Shown one piece after another: positions 1 through 9,637 of a stretch of 64,000 nucleotides of DNA. A program made the position numbers and the translations under genes. This DNA is from Rhizobacter sp. AJA081-3. Its GTDB lineage: Bacteria > Pseudomonadota > Gammaproteobacteria > Burkholderiales > Burkholderiaceae_C. The stretch is taken from NCBI RefSeq assembly GCF_017795745.1, contig NZ_CP059067.1, positions 5,208,001-5,272,000 on the forward strand, read 5' to 3'. The notes beneath the pieces were generated by a model, which was not told the origin of the DNA, searched no databases, and saw only the letters and a list, made by a program, of their open reading frames with translations. The stretch's first letter is position 1; each line of letters starts with the position of its first letter.

Positions 1-621
1 TTGCTGCTGCTGATCGTCGGCACGCCGATGGCGTGGTGGCTGGCGCGCACGCGCTCGCCGGCCAAGCCGGTGTGGGCGGCGCTGGTGGCCATGCCGCTGG
101 TGCTGCCACCCACGGTGATCGGCTTCTACCTGCTGCTGCTGATGGGGCCGCAAGGGCCGGTGGGCCAGCTCACGCAGTCGCTCGGGCTCGGGCGGCTGCC
201 CTTCACCTTCGCCGGGCTGGTGGTGGCCTCGGTGATCTACTCGCTGCCCTTCGTCGTGCAGCCTCTGCAGCAGGCTTTCGAGGCCGTGCCGGAGCGCACG
301 CTGGAAGCCGCCGCCACGCTGCGTGCCAACCCCTGGGACTGCTTCTTCAGCGTCGCCGTGCCGCTGGCGAGACCGGGCTTCGTGACGGCCGGCGTGCTCG
401 GTTTCGCGCACACCGTGGGCGAGTTCGGCGTGGTGCTGATGATCGGCGGCAACATTCCCGACAAGACGCGCGTGCTGTCGGTGGCGCTGTACGACCATGT
501 CGAGGCCAGCGAGTTCGCCGATGCACACCGGCTGGCGGCAGGCATGGTGGTGTTCGCGCTGGTCGTGCTGGTGACGCTGTACGTCTCGAACCGGCCGCGC
601 CGCGAGGAGCGCCCCGCATGA
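1..621 (+). CDS. modB: Molybdate ABC transporter permease ModB (5' end outside window)
   Basis: Inner-membrane permease of the ModABC molybdate importer. The 206 visible residues hold four or five hydrophobic segments and a cytoplasmic loop around residues 95-115 (EAAATLRANP) that matches the EAA loop contacting the ATPase. ModB proteins are usually about 225 residues, so roughly 20 N-terminal residues probably lie before position 1. The TTG at base 1 only marks the window edge. The stop overlaps the modC start (ATGA), so the two are translationally coupled. Molybdate supply fits the nitrogenase genes downstream. Family and context make the call firm. Confidence 0.9.
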   Translation: MLLLIVGTPMAWWLARTRSPAKPVWAALVAMPLVLPPTVIGFYLLLLMGPQGPVGQLTQSLGLGRLPFTFAGLVVASVIYSLPFVVQPLQQAFEAVPERTLEAAATLRANPWDCFFSVAVPLARPGFVTAGVLGFAHTVGEFGVVLMIGGNIPDKTRVLSVALYDHVEASEFADAHRLAAGMVVFALVVLVTLYVSNRPRREERPA

Positions 622-1694
622 TCGAGGCGCGCCTCGAACTTCCGCGCCGCGGCTTCGCGCTCGACGTGTCGCTCACGCTGCCCGAGCGCGGCGTGACTGC
701 GCTGTTCGGTCCGTCCGGCTGCGGCAAGACCACGCTGCTGCGCGCGTTGGCCGGCCTGGAGCGCGCCGCGGGGCGCGTGGCGCTGGGCAACGAGGTCTGG
801 CAGGACGACGCCGTGCCGCGCTTCGTGCCGACGCACCAGCGCGCGATCGGCTACGTGATCCAGGAGGCGGCGCTGTTCCCGCACCTCGATGTGCGCCGCA
901 ACCTCGCCTATGGGCTGAAGCGCATCGCGCCGGGCGAGCGCCGCATCGCGCTCGATCAGGTGGTCGACCTGCTGGGCATCGGCCACCTGCTCGAGCGGCG
1001 GCCCGATACGCTTTCCGGTGGCGAGCGCCAGCGCGTGGCGATCGCCCGCGCGCTGGCCACCAGCCCCAAGCTGCTGCTGATGGACGAGCCGCTGGCCGCG
1101 CTGGACGCGAAGCGCAAGGCCGAACTGCTGCCCTACCTCGACCGGCTGCACGAGGAACTCGGCATCCCGATCGTCTACGTGAGTCACGCCATCGACGAGG
1201 TGGCGCGCCTGCCGATCCACCTGGTGCTGATGGAGGCCGGGCGCGTGCTGGCCGACGGCCCGCTGCCCGACATGCTGGCGCGGCTGGATCTGCCGGTGGC
1301 CTTCGGCGACGATGCCGGCGTGGTGCTCGATGCGGTGATCGGCGAACGCGATGCGCAGTGGGGACTGGCGCGGCTCGATGTCGACGGCGAATCCTGCCGC
1401 CTGTGGACGCGCGACCAGGGTCTGCCCCTGGGCCGCCGCGTGCGCCTGCGCGTGCTGGCCCGCGACGTCAGCCTGACGCGCACGCCGCAAACCGGCACCA
1501 GCATCGGCAACCAGCTGCGCGGCAGCATCGAGGCGATCGCCGACGACGAACACCCGGCGCTGGCGCTGGTGCGTGTGCGCGTCGGCACGGCAGCGGTGGT
1601 GGCGCGGCTGACGCGGCGCTCGGCGCACACGCTCGAACTCGCTGTCGGCATGCCGGTGTGGGCGCAGGTGAAGACTGTGGCCTTGATGGAATGA
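618..1694 (+). CDS. modC: Molybdate ABC transporter ATP-binding protein ModC
   Basis: ATPase that drives molybdate import, 358 residues. Visible motifs are Walker A GPSGCGKTT (31-39), Q-loop Gln82, signature LSGGERQR (132-139) and Walker B LLLMDEP (about 152-158). The C-terminal part from about residue 290 contains a TOBE/Mop-like segment (TSIGNQLRGSI), typical of ModC, which binds oxyanion. The start was chosen at the ATG overlapping the modB stop, because in-frame codons further upstream lie inside modB. The stop in turn overlaps the modE start. A modBCE operon is inferred. Confidence 0.95.
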   Translation: MIEARLELPRRGFALDVSLTLPERGVTALFGPSGCGKTTLLRALAGLERAAGRVALGNEVWQDDAVPRFVPTHQRAIGYVIQEAALFPHLDVRRNLAYGLKRIAPGERRIALDQVVDLLGIGHLLERRPDTLSGGERQRVAIARALATSPKLLLMDEPLAALDAKRKAELLPYLDRLHEELGIPIVYVSHAIDEVARLPIHLVLMEAGRVLADGPLPDMLARLDLPVAFGDDAGVVLDAVIGERDAQWGLARLDVDGESCRLWTRDQGLPLGRRVRLRVLARDVSLTRTPQTGTSIGNQLRGSIEAIADDEHPALALVRVRVGTAAVVARLTRRSAHTLELAVGMPVWAQVKTVALME

Positions 1695-2479
1695 GCGGCG
1701 ACCTCCTCAGCGGCGAATTACGCCTGGCGGGCCGGCTCGATGCGCGCTTCTTCGCGCTGCTCGAGGCGCTGGACGCCACCGGCTCGATCAACAAGGCCGC
1801 GCGCACCGCGGGCCTGAGCTACAAGGGCGCCTGGCTGCTGCTCGAGTCCGCCTGCAACCTGGCCAACGAGCCGCTGCTCGAGACCGTCACCGGCGGCGCC
1901 GGTGGCGGCGGCACGCGCCTCACCCTGGCCGCGCGCGGCCTGCTCGGCGCCTGGCGCACGCTGCAGGACGAGCACCGCGAATTCCTGCGCGCCCAGGAGG
2001 CGCGCCTGTCCCAACTGCCGGCCTTGAGCGGCCTGCTCCGGAGAATGTCGATGAAGACCAGCGCACGCAATCAGTTCGCCGGCACTGTCAAGGCGGTCGA
2101 GCTCGGGCCGGTGTCGGCCACCGTGACGATCGCGCTGAAGAGCGGTGACGACATCACAGCGACCATGACCAGCGCCGCCGCGCAGCGCCTGAAGCTGAAG
2201 AAGGGCAAGGAGGCGCTGGCGCTGATCAAGGCCTCGGCCGTGGTGCTGGTCACCGATTTCGCGGGCTGGCAACTGTCGGCGCGCAACCAGCTCGCCGGCA
2301 CGGTGTCGCGCATCGAGCGAGGCGCGGTGTCGTCGCTGGTGATCCTCACGCTGCCCGGCGGAGCGGTGATTTCCGCCAGCGTCACCAACGAGGGCGTGGA
2401 GGCGCTGGACCTGAAGGTCGGCGCGCAAGCCACAGCGGTGTTCAAGGCCTATTCGGTGATGGTGGCCGCGCAGCCCTAG
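1691..2479 (+). CDS. modE: Molybdate-responsive transcriptional regulator ModE
   Basis: Molybdate sensor and repressor of mod genes, 262 residues. Residues 1-115 are the ModE winged-helix domain (DATGSINKAARTAGLSYKGAW). Two tandem molbindin domains follow, beginning SARNQFAG (124) and SARNQLAG (196). ModE proteins bind molybdate through this pair of domains and then bind DNA as dimers. The ATG overlaps the modC stop by 4 nt. ModE at the 3' end of the transporter operon suggests autoregulation, and in diazotrophs it also links molybdenum to nif/mod expression. The binding site, if any, lies upstream of the window. Confidence 0.95.
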   Translation: MSGDLLSGELRLAGRLDARFFALLEALDATGSINKAARTAGLSYKGAWLLLESACNLANEPLLETVTGGAGGGGTRLTLAARGLLGAWRTLQDEHREFLRAQEARLSQLPALSGLLRRMSMKTSARNQFAGTVKAVELGPVSATVTIALKSGDDITATMTSAAAQRLKLKKGKEALALIKASAVVLVTDFAGWQLSARNQLAGTVSRIERGAVSSLVILTLPGGAVISASVTNEGVEALDLKVGAQATAVFKAYSVMVAAQP

Positions 2480-2534
2480 CAGCGCTAGAGTGGCGTCGGG
2501 ACGACAGGCTCCGACCTCTCAGGACGACCGGCGG

Positions 2535-2759
2535 ATGACGCAGAAGCACGACAAGAAGACCGCGGAACGGCGCTCCGGCACCGATCGCCGCCGGGCGGAC
2601 AAGGGGCCGCCCGGCCGGGTCGACCGCCGCCGGGTGGTCGAGCCGCGCAAGCCCGAGGTCGCGGAGCTGGACGTGTCCGATTCGGAGTGGGGCGCACTCA
2701 CCGAGCAGGCCTTCTCCGCCCCGCCGGCAAAGAAGCCGCCGCAGGACAAGGGCAGCTAG
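2535..2759 (+). CDS. Small conserved basic hypothetical protein
   Basis: 74-residue soluble protein with a highly basic N-terminal half rich in RR/RRR (SGTDRRRADKGPPGRVDRRR) and an acidic, conserved-looking second half (KPEVAELDVSDSEWGAL). I have seen similar short proteins in Burkholderiales but know no function. No signal peptide or membrane segment. The ATG at 2535 is preferred; an earlier in-frame start at 2490 would add 15 residues. It converges with ahpF, with only 4 bp between the stop codons. Confidence 0.6.
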   Translation: MTQKHDKKTAERRSGTDRRRADKGPPGRVDRRRVVEPRKPEVAELDVSDSEWGALTEQAFSAPPAKKPPQDKGS

Positions 2760-2763
2760 ACGT

Positions 2764-4329
2764 TCAGCCCTGCACGCCGTGCCGGATCAGGTGGTCGAAG
2801 GCCGACAGCGCGGCTTTCGCACCCTCGCCCGCGGCGATGATGATCTGCTTGTAGGGCGTGGTCGTCGCGTCGCCGGCAGCGAAGATGCCAGGCACGCTGG
2901 TCGCGCCCCGGGCGTCGACGATGATCTCGCCGTACTTGCTCAGCTCCACCGTGCCCTTGAGCCACTCGGTGTTGGGCACCAGGCCGATCTGCACGAACAC
3001 GCCGGCCAGCTCGATGGCGTGTTCGACCCCGGTCGCACGGTCCTTGTAGCGCAGGCCGTTGACCTTCTGGCCGTCGCCGCTGATCTCGGTCGTCTGCGCG
3101 TAGGTGTGGATCTCGACGTTGGGCAGGCTCCTGAGCTTGTTGACCAGCACGGCGTCGGCCTTGAGCTGCTCGGCGAACTCGATCAGCGTGACATGCGCCA
3201 CCACGCCGGCCAGGTCGATGGCCGCCTCGACGCCGGAGTTGCCGCCGCCGATCACTGCGACCTTCTTGCCCTTGAACAGCGGGCCGTCGCAGTGCGGGCA
3301 GTAGGCCACGCCCTTGTTGCGGTACTCGGCTTCGCCGGGCACGTTGACATTGCGCCAGCGCGCACCGGTGGACAGGATCACCGCCCTGCCCTGCAACTGC
3401 GCGCCGTTGGCCAGCGTGACCGTGGTCGTGCCGCCGGGCTGCAGTGAAGGCTCCAGCTTCTCGACGCGCTGGCCGTTCATGATGTCCACGTCGTAGTGGC
3501 GCGCATGCGCCTCCAGCGCCGCGGCGAACTTCGGGCCTTGCGTCTCCAAAACCGAGATGTAGTTCTCGATGCCCAGCGTGTCCAGCGTCTGGCCGCCGAA
3601 ACGCTCGGCGACGATGCCGGTCTTGATGCCCTTGCGCGCGGCATACACCGCCGCGGCCGCGCCGGCCGGGCCGCCGCCGATGATGAGCACGTCGAACACG
3701 CCCTTGGTGGAGAGCTTGGCCGCTTCTCGTGCAGCGTTGCCGGTGTCGACCTTTGCGAGGATCTCGCCGATCTCCATGCGGCCCGAGCCGAAGGGCTGGC
3801 CGTTCAGGTAGACGGTGGGCACGGCCATGATCTGGCGCGCGTCCACCTCGGCCTTGAACAAGCCGCCGTCGATGGCGACGTGGCGGATGCGCGGGTTGAG
3901 CACCGCCATCAGGTTCAGCGCCTGCACGACGTCGGGGCAGTTGTGGCAGGTCAGAGACATGTAGGTCTCGAAGGCGAAGTCACCGTCGAGGCTCTGGATC
4001 TGCTCGATGACGTCGGCCTCGAGCTTCGGCGGGTGGCCGCCGGCCTGCAGCAGCGCGAGCACGAGCGAGGTGAACTCGTGGCCCATCGGGATGGCGGCGA
4101 AGCGAACGCCCATGTCGGCGCCGGCACGGCTGATCGAGAACGACGGACGACGCGCGTCGTCGCCGTCGAAGCGGGCCGTGATCAGCGGGCTGAGTGCGGC
4201 GACCTCGGTGATCAACTCGCGCATCTCGACCGAAGCTTCGCGCTCGTCGAGCGAGGCGACGAGCTCCACCGGCTGCGTCACGCGCTGCAGGTAGCCGGCA
4301 AGCTGGGATTTGAGGCTGTCGTCGAGCAT
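2764..4329 (-). CDS. ahpF: Alkyl hydroperoxide reductase subunit F
   Basis: NADH-dependent flavoprotein disulfide reductase that recycles AhpC, 521 residues, the normal length. The N-terminal glutaredoxin-like double fold carries CHNC (C128, C131). FAD-binding GGGPAG lies at about 218-223, the flavin-linked redox pair CPHC at 344-347, and NADH-binding GGGNSG at about 363. The start at 4329 has an AGGA ribosome site just upstream; the frame extends further 5' but lacks family similarity there. It lies 75 bp downstream of ahpC on the same strand, a two-gene peroxide-defence operon. Confidence 0.96.
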   Translation of the reverse strand: MLDDSLKSQLAGYLQRVTQPVELVASLDEREASVEMRELITEVAALSPLITARFDGDDARRPSFSISRAGADMGVRFAAIPMGHEFTSLVLALLQAGGHPPKLEADVIEQIQSLDGDFAFETYMSLTCHNCPDVVQALNLMAVLNPRIRHVAIDGGLFKAEVDARQIMAVPTVYLNGQPFGSGRMEIGEILAKVDTGNAAREAAKLSTKGVFDVLIIGGGPAGAAAAVYAARKGIKTGIVAERFGGQTLDTLGIENYISVLETQGPKFAAALEAHARHYDVDIMNGQRVEKLEPSLQPGGTTTVTLANGAQLQGRAVILSTGARWRNVNVPGEAEYRNKGVAYCPHCDGPLFKGKKVAVIGGGNSGVEAAIDLAGVVAHVTLIEFAEQLKADAVLVNKLRSLPNVEIHTYAQTTEISGDGQKVNGLRYKDRATGVEHAIELAGVFVQIGLVPNTEWLKGTVELSKYGEIIVDARGATSVPGIFAAGDATTTPYKQIIIAAGEGAKAALSAFDHLIRHGVQG

Positions 4330-4404
4330 GTTCGTGCGTCCTGAAGGCAAAGCTGCGCCATCCGCCGGCACATGGCCGGCGGTGGCATCACAAGGAAAGA
4401 TCGA

Positions 4405-4968
4405 TCAGATCTTGCCGACCAGATCCAAGGACGGGGTCAGCGTCTTGGCGCCTTCCTTCCACTTGGCCGGACACACCTGGCCGGGGTTCTTCGCCACGTA
4501 CTGGGCGGCCTGCAGCTTGCGCAGCGTTTCCTTGACGTCACGCGCGATGGCGTTGTCGTGGATCTCGGCGGTCTTGATCACGCCGTCCGGGTTGGCGATG
4601 AAGGTGCCGCGCAGCGCCAGGCCTTCTTCTTCGATGTGCACGCCGAACATGCGGGTCAGCGTGTGCGTCGGGTCGCCGACCAGCGGGAACTTCGCCTTGC
4701 CGACGGCCGGGCTGGTCTCGTGCCAGACCTTGTGCGAGAAGTGCGTGTCGGTGGTGACGATGTAGACCTCGGCGCCGGCGTCCTTGAAGGCGGCGTAGTT
4801 GTCGGCGGCGTCTTCCACTTCGGTCGGGCAGTTGAAGGTGAAGGCGGCCGGCATGAAGATCAGCACGGACCACTTGCCCTTGAGCGTCTGGTCGCTGACT
4901 TCGATGAACTTGCCGTTCTGGAAGGCGGTGGTCTTGAACGGCTGGATGGTGGTGTTGATGATCGACAT
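4405..4968 (-). CDS. ahpC: Alkyl hydroperoxide reductase subunit C (peroxiredoxin)
   Basis: Typical two-Cys peroxiredoxin, 187 residues. The peroxidatic cysteine is C47 in FTFNCPTE and the resolving cysteine lies in the C-terminal VCPAKW motif. It reduces H2O2, organic peroxides and peroxynitrite with electrons from AhpF. The usual residue before the peroxidatic Cys is Val (FVCPTE); here it is Asn, a mild oddity. It is divergent from the nif-associated isc operon, sharing a 292-bp intergenic region, which suggests a protective role for oxygen-labile nitrogenase and Fe-S assembly. Confidence 0.96.
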   Translation of the reverse strand: MSIINTTIQPFKTTAFQNGKFIEVSDQTLKGKWSVLIFMPAAFTFNCPTEVEDAADNYAAFKDAGAEVYIVTTDTHFSHKVWHETSPAVGKAKFPLVGDPTHTLTRMFGVHIEEEGLALRGTFIANPDGVIKTAEIHDNAIARDVKETLRKLQAAQYVAKNPGQVCPAKWKEGAKTLTPSLDLVGKI

Positions 4969-5093
4969 GGTGTTTTCCTTTGGGTGATGAAGGGAAGCGG
5001 GAAGATCTGACAGGCGCTATTTTGTGTGCGCTGCAGCATATCGTGGGTTGATTGAGAGAATCCCTGCGATTGAGCTTGGCTATCGGGCAGAAA

Positions 5094-5114
5094 TGTCGCG
5101 TCGAACACGCGACA
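5094..5114. promoter_or_regulatory. Inverted repeat upstream of the sigma-54 promoter; possible non-canonical NifA site
   Basis: TGTCGCG and CGCGACA form a perfect 7-bp inverted repeat separated by 7 bp. It ends 95 bp before the -24 box, the usual distance of a NifA upstream activator sequence. The canonical NifA site is TGT-N10-ACA, and the spacing here is N15. The right half and following bases (GCGACAAAGCCGACA) nearly match the sequence at the nifV site (GCGACAAAGCGGACA), which supports shared control. Confidence 0.4.
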
Positions 5115-5208
5115 AAGCCGACAAGGGGCCGTCGGGTGATCCGGCGGGATCCTGCGCATTTCGGGCCAAGTGGTTGATCTGGAAGGGATTTCTCCCCCGG
5201 CCAGCGGC

Positions 5209-5223
5209 TGGCACGCTTGCTGC
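5209..5223 (+). promoter_or_regulatory. Sigma-54 (-24/-12) promoter of the isc operon
   Basis: TGGCACGCTTGCTGC matches the RpoN consensus TGGCACG-N4-TTGC at 14 of the 15 positions counting N4 as free, with GG and GC exactly 12 bp apart. It lies 37 bp before the iscS start. It implies RpoN plus NifA control of this Fe-S assembly operon. Confidence 0.75.
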
Positions 5224-5260
5224 GAAGGTGCTCCCCGAACGCCACCAGGGAGCGCCCGCG

Positions 5261-6481
5261 ATGGACCTGCCGAACACCAAGCCGATCTACCTGGACTATG
5301 CCGCCACGACGCCGGTGGACCCGCGGGTGGTGCAGCAGATGGTGCCGTACCTGTACGAGCAGTTCGGCAACCCGGCCTCGCGCAGCCACGCCTACGGCTG
5401 GGCGGCGGAAGAGGCGGTAGAGATCGCCCGCGAGCATGTGGCCGCGCTGATCGGCGCCGACCCGCGCGAAATCGTCTGGACCTCCGGCGCTACCGAATCG
5501 AACAACCTCGCCATCAAGGGCGCGGCGCTGTTCAACAAGGCCCGGGGCCGGCACCTCATCACGCTGAAGACCGAGCACAAGGCCGTGCTCGACACGATGC
5601 GCGAACTCGAGCGCGAAGGCTTCGAGGTGACGTACCTCGACGTCATGGGCAACGGCCTGCTCGACCTCGAGGTGCTGAAGGCCGCGCTGCGGCCCGACAC
5701 GATCCTGGTGTCCGTCATGCACGTGAACAACGAGATCGGCGTGATCCAGGACGTCGCGGCGATCGGTGCGCTGTGCCGCTCGCGTGGCATCCTCTTCCAC
5801 GTCGACGCGGCGCAGGCCAGCGGCAAGGTCGCCATCGACCTGAGCCAGCTGCCGGTGGACCTGATGAGCCTGTCGGCGCACAAGACCTATGGGCCCAAGG
5901 GCATCGGCGCGCTGTACGTGCGGCGCAAGCCGCGCGTGCGCATCGAGGCGCTGATCCACGGCGGCGGCCACGAGCGCGGCATGCGCTCGGGCACGCTGCC
6001 CACGCACCAGATCGTCGGCATGGGCGAGGCCTACCGGCTGGCGCGCGAATCCATGGCCACGGAGAACGAACGCATCCGCGCGCTTCGCGACCGCCTGCTC
6101 GCCGCGCTGCAGGCGATCCCGGAGGTGCGCGTCAACGGCGACCTCGAACAGCGCGTGCCGCACAACCTGAACATCAGCTTCCAGTTCGTCGAAGGCGAAT
6201 CGCTGCTGATGGGCATGAAGGGCATCGCGGTGTCCTCGGGCTCGGCCTGCACCTCGGCCAGCCTGGAGCCGAGCTACGTGCTGCGCGCGCTGGGCCTGTC
6301 CGACGAGATCGCGCACAGCTCGATCCGCTTCTCGGTCGGCCGCTTCACCACCGAGGCCGAGATCGACCGCGCCGTCGCGCAGGTCCAGGGCACGGTCGAG
6401 CGGCTGCGTTCGCTCAGCCCCCTGTGGGACATGCACCAGGCCGGCATCGACCTCGCGTCGATCCAGTGGGCCGAACACTGA
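5261..6481 (+). CDS. iscS: Cysteine desulfurase IscS (nif-linked copy)
   Basis: PLP enzyme that takes sulfur from cysteine for Fe-S cluster assembly, 406 residues. The PLP lysine is K208 in SAHKTYGPK, and the persulfide cysteine is C330 in the loop [14 protein letters not shown]. The C-terminal ending SPLWDM...IQWAEH resembles the IscU-interacting tail of housekeeping IscS and not NifS. The ATG at 5261 follows an AGGGAG site. It is first in an iscSUA-like operon behind a sigma-54 promoter, so it is probably a nitrogen-fixation-dedicated IscS. No iscR precedes it. Confidence 0.93.
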   Translation: MDLPNTKPIYLDYAATTPVDPRVVQQMVPYLYEQFGNPASRSHAYGWAAEEAVEIAREHVAALIGADPREIVWTSGATESNNLAIKGAALFNKARGRHLITLKTEHKAVLDTMRELEREGFEVTYLDVMGNGLLDLEVLKAALRPDTILVSVMHVNNEIGVIQDVAAIGALCRSRGILFHVDAAQASGKVAIDLSQLPVDLMSLSAHKTYGPKGIGALYVRRKPRVRIEALIHGGGHERGMRSGTLPTHQIVGMGEAYRLARESMATENERIRALRDRLLAALQAIPEVRVNGDLEQRVPHNLNISFQFVEGESLLMGMKGIAVSSGSACTSASLEPSYVLRALGLSDEIAHSSIRFSVGRFTTEAEIDRAVAQVQGTVERLRSLSPLWDMHQAGIDLASIQWAEH

Positions 6482-6497
6482 ACAAGGGAGCAGCACC

Positions 6498-6926
6498 ATG
6501 GCATACAGCGACAAGGTCATCGACCACTACGAGAACCCGCGCAACGTCGGCGCCTTCGACGGCGCCGACGGCGAGGTGGGCACCGGCATGGTCGGCGCGC
6601 CGGCCTGCGGCGACGTGATGAAGCTGCAGATCCGCGTCAACCCGTCGACCGGCGTGATCGAGGACGCGAAGTTCAAGACCTACGGCTGCGGCTCGGCGAT
6701 CGCCTCGAGCTCGCTGGTCACCGAGTGGGTCAAGGGCAAAACGCTCGACCAGGCGCTGGCCATCAAGAACACCGCCATCGCCGAGGAGCTGGCGCTGCCG
6801 CCGGTGAAGATCCACTGCTCCATCCTCGCCGAGGACGCGATCAAGGCCGCGGTGTCCGACTACCGCTCGCGCCACGACGCGATCCTTGAACAACCCGCCT
6901 GCGCCCCGGTCGCCAAGGCGGCCTGA
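6498..6926 (+). CDS. iscU: Fe-S cluster assembly scaffold IscU
   Basis: Scaffold on which [2Fe-2S] and [4Fe-4S] clusters form, 142 residues. The three ligand cysteines are C37, C64 and C107, with Asp39 next to the first. LPPVK (100-104), the recognition motif for the chaperone HscA, is intact, and hscA is present downstream. A tail of about 14 residues extends beyond the usual 128. It has none of the C-terminal NifU modules, so it is IscU rather than full NifU. It lies 16 bp after iscS. Confidence 0.94.
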   Translation: MAYSDKVIDHYENPRNVGAFDGADGEVGTGMVGAPACGDVMKLQIRVNPSTGVIEDAKFKTYGCGSAIASSSLVTEWVKGKTLDQALAIKNTAIAEELALPPVKIHCSILAEDAIKAAVSDYRSRHDAILEQPACAPVAKAA

Positions 6927-6951
6927 CCCTCCCTTCCATCAGGAGAATCCC

Positions 6952-7380
6952 ATGTCCGCCTGCCAATCCCAAGGCCACGCCGCCTCGTCCTGTGCCAGCT
7001 CCGGCCCCGCGGCGGCTGCCAGCTTCATCCCGCCGGTGCTGCCCGAGGGCGAGGCGCCGATCAAGATCAGCGAGACGGTGGTCGGCAAGGTGGCCGAAAT
7101 GCTCGCCGAAGAGGGCGACCCGGCACTGCAGCTGCGCATCTTCGTCACCGGCGGCGGCTGCTCGGGCTTCCAGTACGGCTTCGCCTTCGACGACGAGAAG
7201 AAGGATGACGACGTGCGCGTCGAGCGCGGCCCGATCACGGTGGTGGTCGACGCGATGAGCCTGCAGTACCTGATGGGCGCCGAGATCGACTACGAAGACA
7301 ACCTCGAAGGCGCACGCTTCGTCATCCGCAACCCGAACGCCTCCAGCACCTGCGGCTGCGGCAGTTCGTTCAGCATCTGA
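6952..7380 (+). CDS. A-type Fe-S carrier (ErpA/IscA family) with Cys-containing N-terminal extension
   Basis: 142 residues. The A-type carrier core occupies about residues 36-142 with the metal-binding cysteines in [11 protein letters not shown] and [10 protein letters not shown]. This resembles ErpA (GGGCSGFQ) more than IscA. The 35-residue N-terminal extension is Ala/Ser rich and contains two extra cysteines ([16 protein letters not shown]), unusual for the family. The ATG at 6952 has an AGGAGA site and lies just after the iscU stop. It probably passes clusters from IscU to targets such as nitrogenase accessory proteins. Confidence 0.88.
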   Translation: MSACQSQGHAASSCASSGPAAAASFIPPVLPEGEAPIKISETVVGKVAEMLAEEGDPALQLRIFVTGGGCSGFQYGFAFDDEKKDDDVRVERGPITVVVDAMSLQYLMGAEIDYEDNLEGARFVIRNPNASSTCGCGSSFSI

Positions 7381-7391
7381 GGGAGCACGCC

Positions 7392-7715
7392 ATGTCGGTC
7401 ACCGTGACGCCCAAGGCGGCGAACCAGATCCGCAAGGCGCTGCAAAAGCGCGGCGGCGGCGTGGGCCTGCGCGTGGCCATCAAGACCAGCGGCTGCTCCG
7501 GCTACGCCTACGCGCTGGAGTTCGCTGACGCGCCGTCCGCCGAAGACCTGAGCTTCGAGAGCGAAGGTGTGCAGCTGCTCGTCGACGCGAAGAGCCTGCC
7601 GATGATCGACGGCACGCAGCTCGACTGGGTACGCGAGGGCCTGAACGAAGGCTTCAAGTTCAACAACCCGAACGCCAGCGCCACTTGCGGCTGCGGCGAG
7701 TCGTTCGCGGTCTAG
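7392..7715 (+). CDS. iscA: Iron-sulfur assembly protein IscA
   Basis: 107 residues, exactly the usual IscA length. The three conserved cysteines are in [10 protein letters not shown] and ATCGCGESF. It is the second A-type carrier in a row, 11 bp after the first. Having one ErpA-like and one IscA-like protein side by side suggests separate carrier roles under nitrogen-fixing conditions. Confidence 0.94.
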   Translation: MSVTVTPKAANQIRKALQKRGGGVGLRVAIKTSGCSGYAYALEFADAPSAEDLSFESEGVQLLVDAKSLPMIDGTQLDWVREGLNEGFKFNNPNASATCGCGESFAV

Positions 7716-7729
7716 TCAGGACGAAGGCG

Positions 7730-9637
7730 ATGGCACTCCTGCAGATCGCCGAACCGGGCCGCGCCGCGGCGCCGCACCAGCACCGCCTGGCGGTGGGCAT
7801 CGACCTGGGCACCACCAACTCGCTGGTGGCCACGGTGCGCAGCGCCTTGCCCACGGTGCTGGCCGACGAGGCCGGGCGCATGCTTCTGCCCTCGGTGGTG
7901 CACTACGGCGACGAAGACCAGGTGCTGGTCGGCGACGCGGCGCGCGAGCGCGCGGCCGAAGACCCGGGCAACACCATCGCGTCATCCAAGCGGCTGATCG
8001 GCCGTGCACTGACGGACGTGAAGGCCGGCACCTTTCCGTACGCCGTCGAGGCGCTGTCCGACAGCGCCGTCGGCGTGCGCACGCGCCACGGCCTGAAGAG
8101 CCCGGTGGATATCGGCGCCGAGGTGCTGCGTGCCTTGCGCGAACGTGCCGAAGCGGCGATGGGCGGGCCGCTGGTCGGCGCCGTCATCACCGTGCCGGCC
8201 TACTTCGACGACGCGCAACGCCAGGCCACCAAGGATGCTGCCGCGAAGGCGGGCCTGACCGTGCTGCGCCTGCTCAACGAACCCACCGCCGCGGCCGTGG
8301 CCTACGGGCTGGACCACGCCGACGAAGGCATCTACGTCGTTTACGACCTCGGCGGCGGCACCTTCGACGTGTCGATCCTGCGCCTGATGCGCGGCGTGTT
8401 CGAGGTGATCTCCACCAGCGGCGACCCGCTGCTCGGCGGCGACGACTTCGACCACCGCCTGGCCGCCTGGTTTGCCGCCGCCACCGGCGACGACTGGGGC
8501 GCGCAGGACATCGGCGCGCTGCATGCCGCGGCGCGCGCCGCCAAGGAGGCGCTGACCGACCGCCTCGAGGTGCGCATGAGCTGCCGCCGTGCCGACGGCA
8601 CGCTGGAGGCGCTGACGGTAGACCGCGTGCTCTTCGACGACATCACGCACGACCTGGTCGAGCGCACGATGGGCCCGGTCAAGCGGGCGCTGCGCGATGC
8701 GAAGCTCAAGCCGGGCGAGGTCAACGGCGTGGTGCTGGTGGGTGGCTCGACGCGCATGCTGCAGGTCCGCGCCGCGGTCAAGCGCCTGTTCGGCCACGAA
8801 CCCTTCACCGGCATCGACCCCGACCAGGCGGTGGCGCTGGGCGCGGCCATCCAGGCCGATCAACTCGCCGGCAACCGCGCCGGCGGCGACGAACTGCTGC
8901 TGCTCGACGTGAGCCCGCTGTCGCTGGGGCTGGAGACCATGGGCGGCCTGGTCGAGAAGATCATCCCGCGCAACAGCAGCATCCCGACCGCGCGGGCGCA
9001 GGACTTCACCACCTTCAAGGACGGCCAGACGGCGATGGCGCTGCACGTGGTGCAGGGCGAGCGCGAGCTGGTCAGCGAATGCCGCTCGCTGGCGCGCTTC
9101 ACGCTGCGCGGCATCCCGGCCATGGTGGCCGGCGCCGCGCGCATCCGCGTGAGCTTCCAGATCGATGCCGACGGGCTTCTGTCCGTCAGCGCGGTCGAGC
9201 AGACCAGCGGCGTGCAGGCGCAGGTGGAAGTCAAGCCGAGCTATGGCCTGGCGCCCGACGCGGTGGCCGGCATGCTGATGGACGCGATGGGCAGTGCCGA
9301 GGCCGATGCCGCGGCGCGCATGTTGCGCGAGGCCGAGGTCGATGCGCGCCGCCTGCTCGACGCCACCGAGGCGGCGCTGCACGAGGACGGCGACCAGCTG
9401 CTGCAGCCGCGCGAGCAGCTCGACATCCTGAACGCGATGCAGGCGGTGGCGGATCTGCTGGAGCAATGTGCGGAGGGCGAGGGCACCTCGCTGGACGAGC
9501 ACAAGGGTTTGCGTGTGGCCTTGCGGGACGCGACGGAAGCTTTGAACCGTGCGACGACGCCGTTTGCCGGGAAGCGCATGGATGCGCGGGTGCGGCAGGC
9601 CTTGTCGGGTCAGCGGGTCGATCAGTTGGCCGCCTGA
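7730..9637 (+). CDS. hscA: Hsp70-type chaperone HscA
   Basis: Specialised Hsp70 that binds IscU through LPPVK and drives cluster release, 635 residues. The nucleotide-binding domain has [12 protein letters not shown] near the N-terminus, [12 protein letters not shown] and VLVGGSTRM. The substrate-binding domain and a helical lid follow from about residue 400. A slightly long N-terminus (residues 1-17) precedes the first phosphate loop. The usual co-chaperone gene hscB is absent between iscA and hscA. The stop overlaps the fdx start by 1 nt. Confidence 0.94.
   Translation: MALLQIAEPGRAAAPHQHRLAVGIDLGTTNSLVATVRSALPTVLADEAGRMLLPSVVHYGDEDQVLVGDAARERAAEDPGNTIASSKRLIGRALTDVKAGTFPYAVEALSDSAVGVRTRHGLKSPVDIGAEVLRALRERAEAAMGGPLVGAVITVPAYFDDAQRQATKDAAAKAGLTVLRLLNEPTAAAVAYGLDHADEGIYVVYDLGGGTFDVSILRLMRGVFEVISTSGDPLLGGDDFDHRLAAWFAAATGDDWGAQDIGALHAAARAAKEALTDRLEVRMSCRRADGTLEALTVDRVLFDDITHDLVERTMGPVKRALRDAKLKPGEVNGVVLVGGSTRMLQVRAAVKRLFGHEPFTGIDPDQAVALGAAIQADQLAGNRAGGDELLLLDVSPLSLGLETMGGLVEKIIPRNSSIPTARAQDFTTFKDGQTAMALHVVQGERELVSECRSLARFTLRGIPAMVAGAARIRVSFQIDADGLLSVSAVEQTSGVQAQVEVKPSYGLAPDAVAGMLMDAMGSAEADAAARMLREAEVDARRLLDATEAALHEDGDQLLQPREQLDILNAMQAVADLLEQCAEGEGTSLDEHKGLRVALRDATEALNRATTPFAGKRMDARVRQALSGQRVDQLAA

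Larger units (their letters stand above)
4969..5260. other. Intergenic region between ahpC and iscS
   Basis: 292 bp without a credible gene between divergent start codons. On the plus strand it holds a sigma-54 type promoter (5209-5223) and an inverted repeat TGTCGCG-N7-CGCGACA (5094-5114). A possible weak OxyR-like half site (ATAGCC on the minus strand near 5080) is too degenerate to call. Confidence 0.6.

Noticed and set aside
4990-5090. OxyR site for ahpC
   Set aside because: Only a degenerate half site; no full four-element match.
5261-6481. Annotation as NifS
   Set aside because: The Cys-loop and the SPLWDM...QWAEH tail are of the IscS type, and neighbours are isc genes.
4538-6520. Long minus-strand frame across ahpC and iscS
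   Set aside because: Antisense to iscS in another phase and overlaps ahpC out of frame; no motifs.
6498-6926. Annotation as full-length NifU
   Set aside because: Only the IscU scaffold domain is present; no central ferredoxin or C-terminal Nfu domain.
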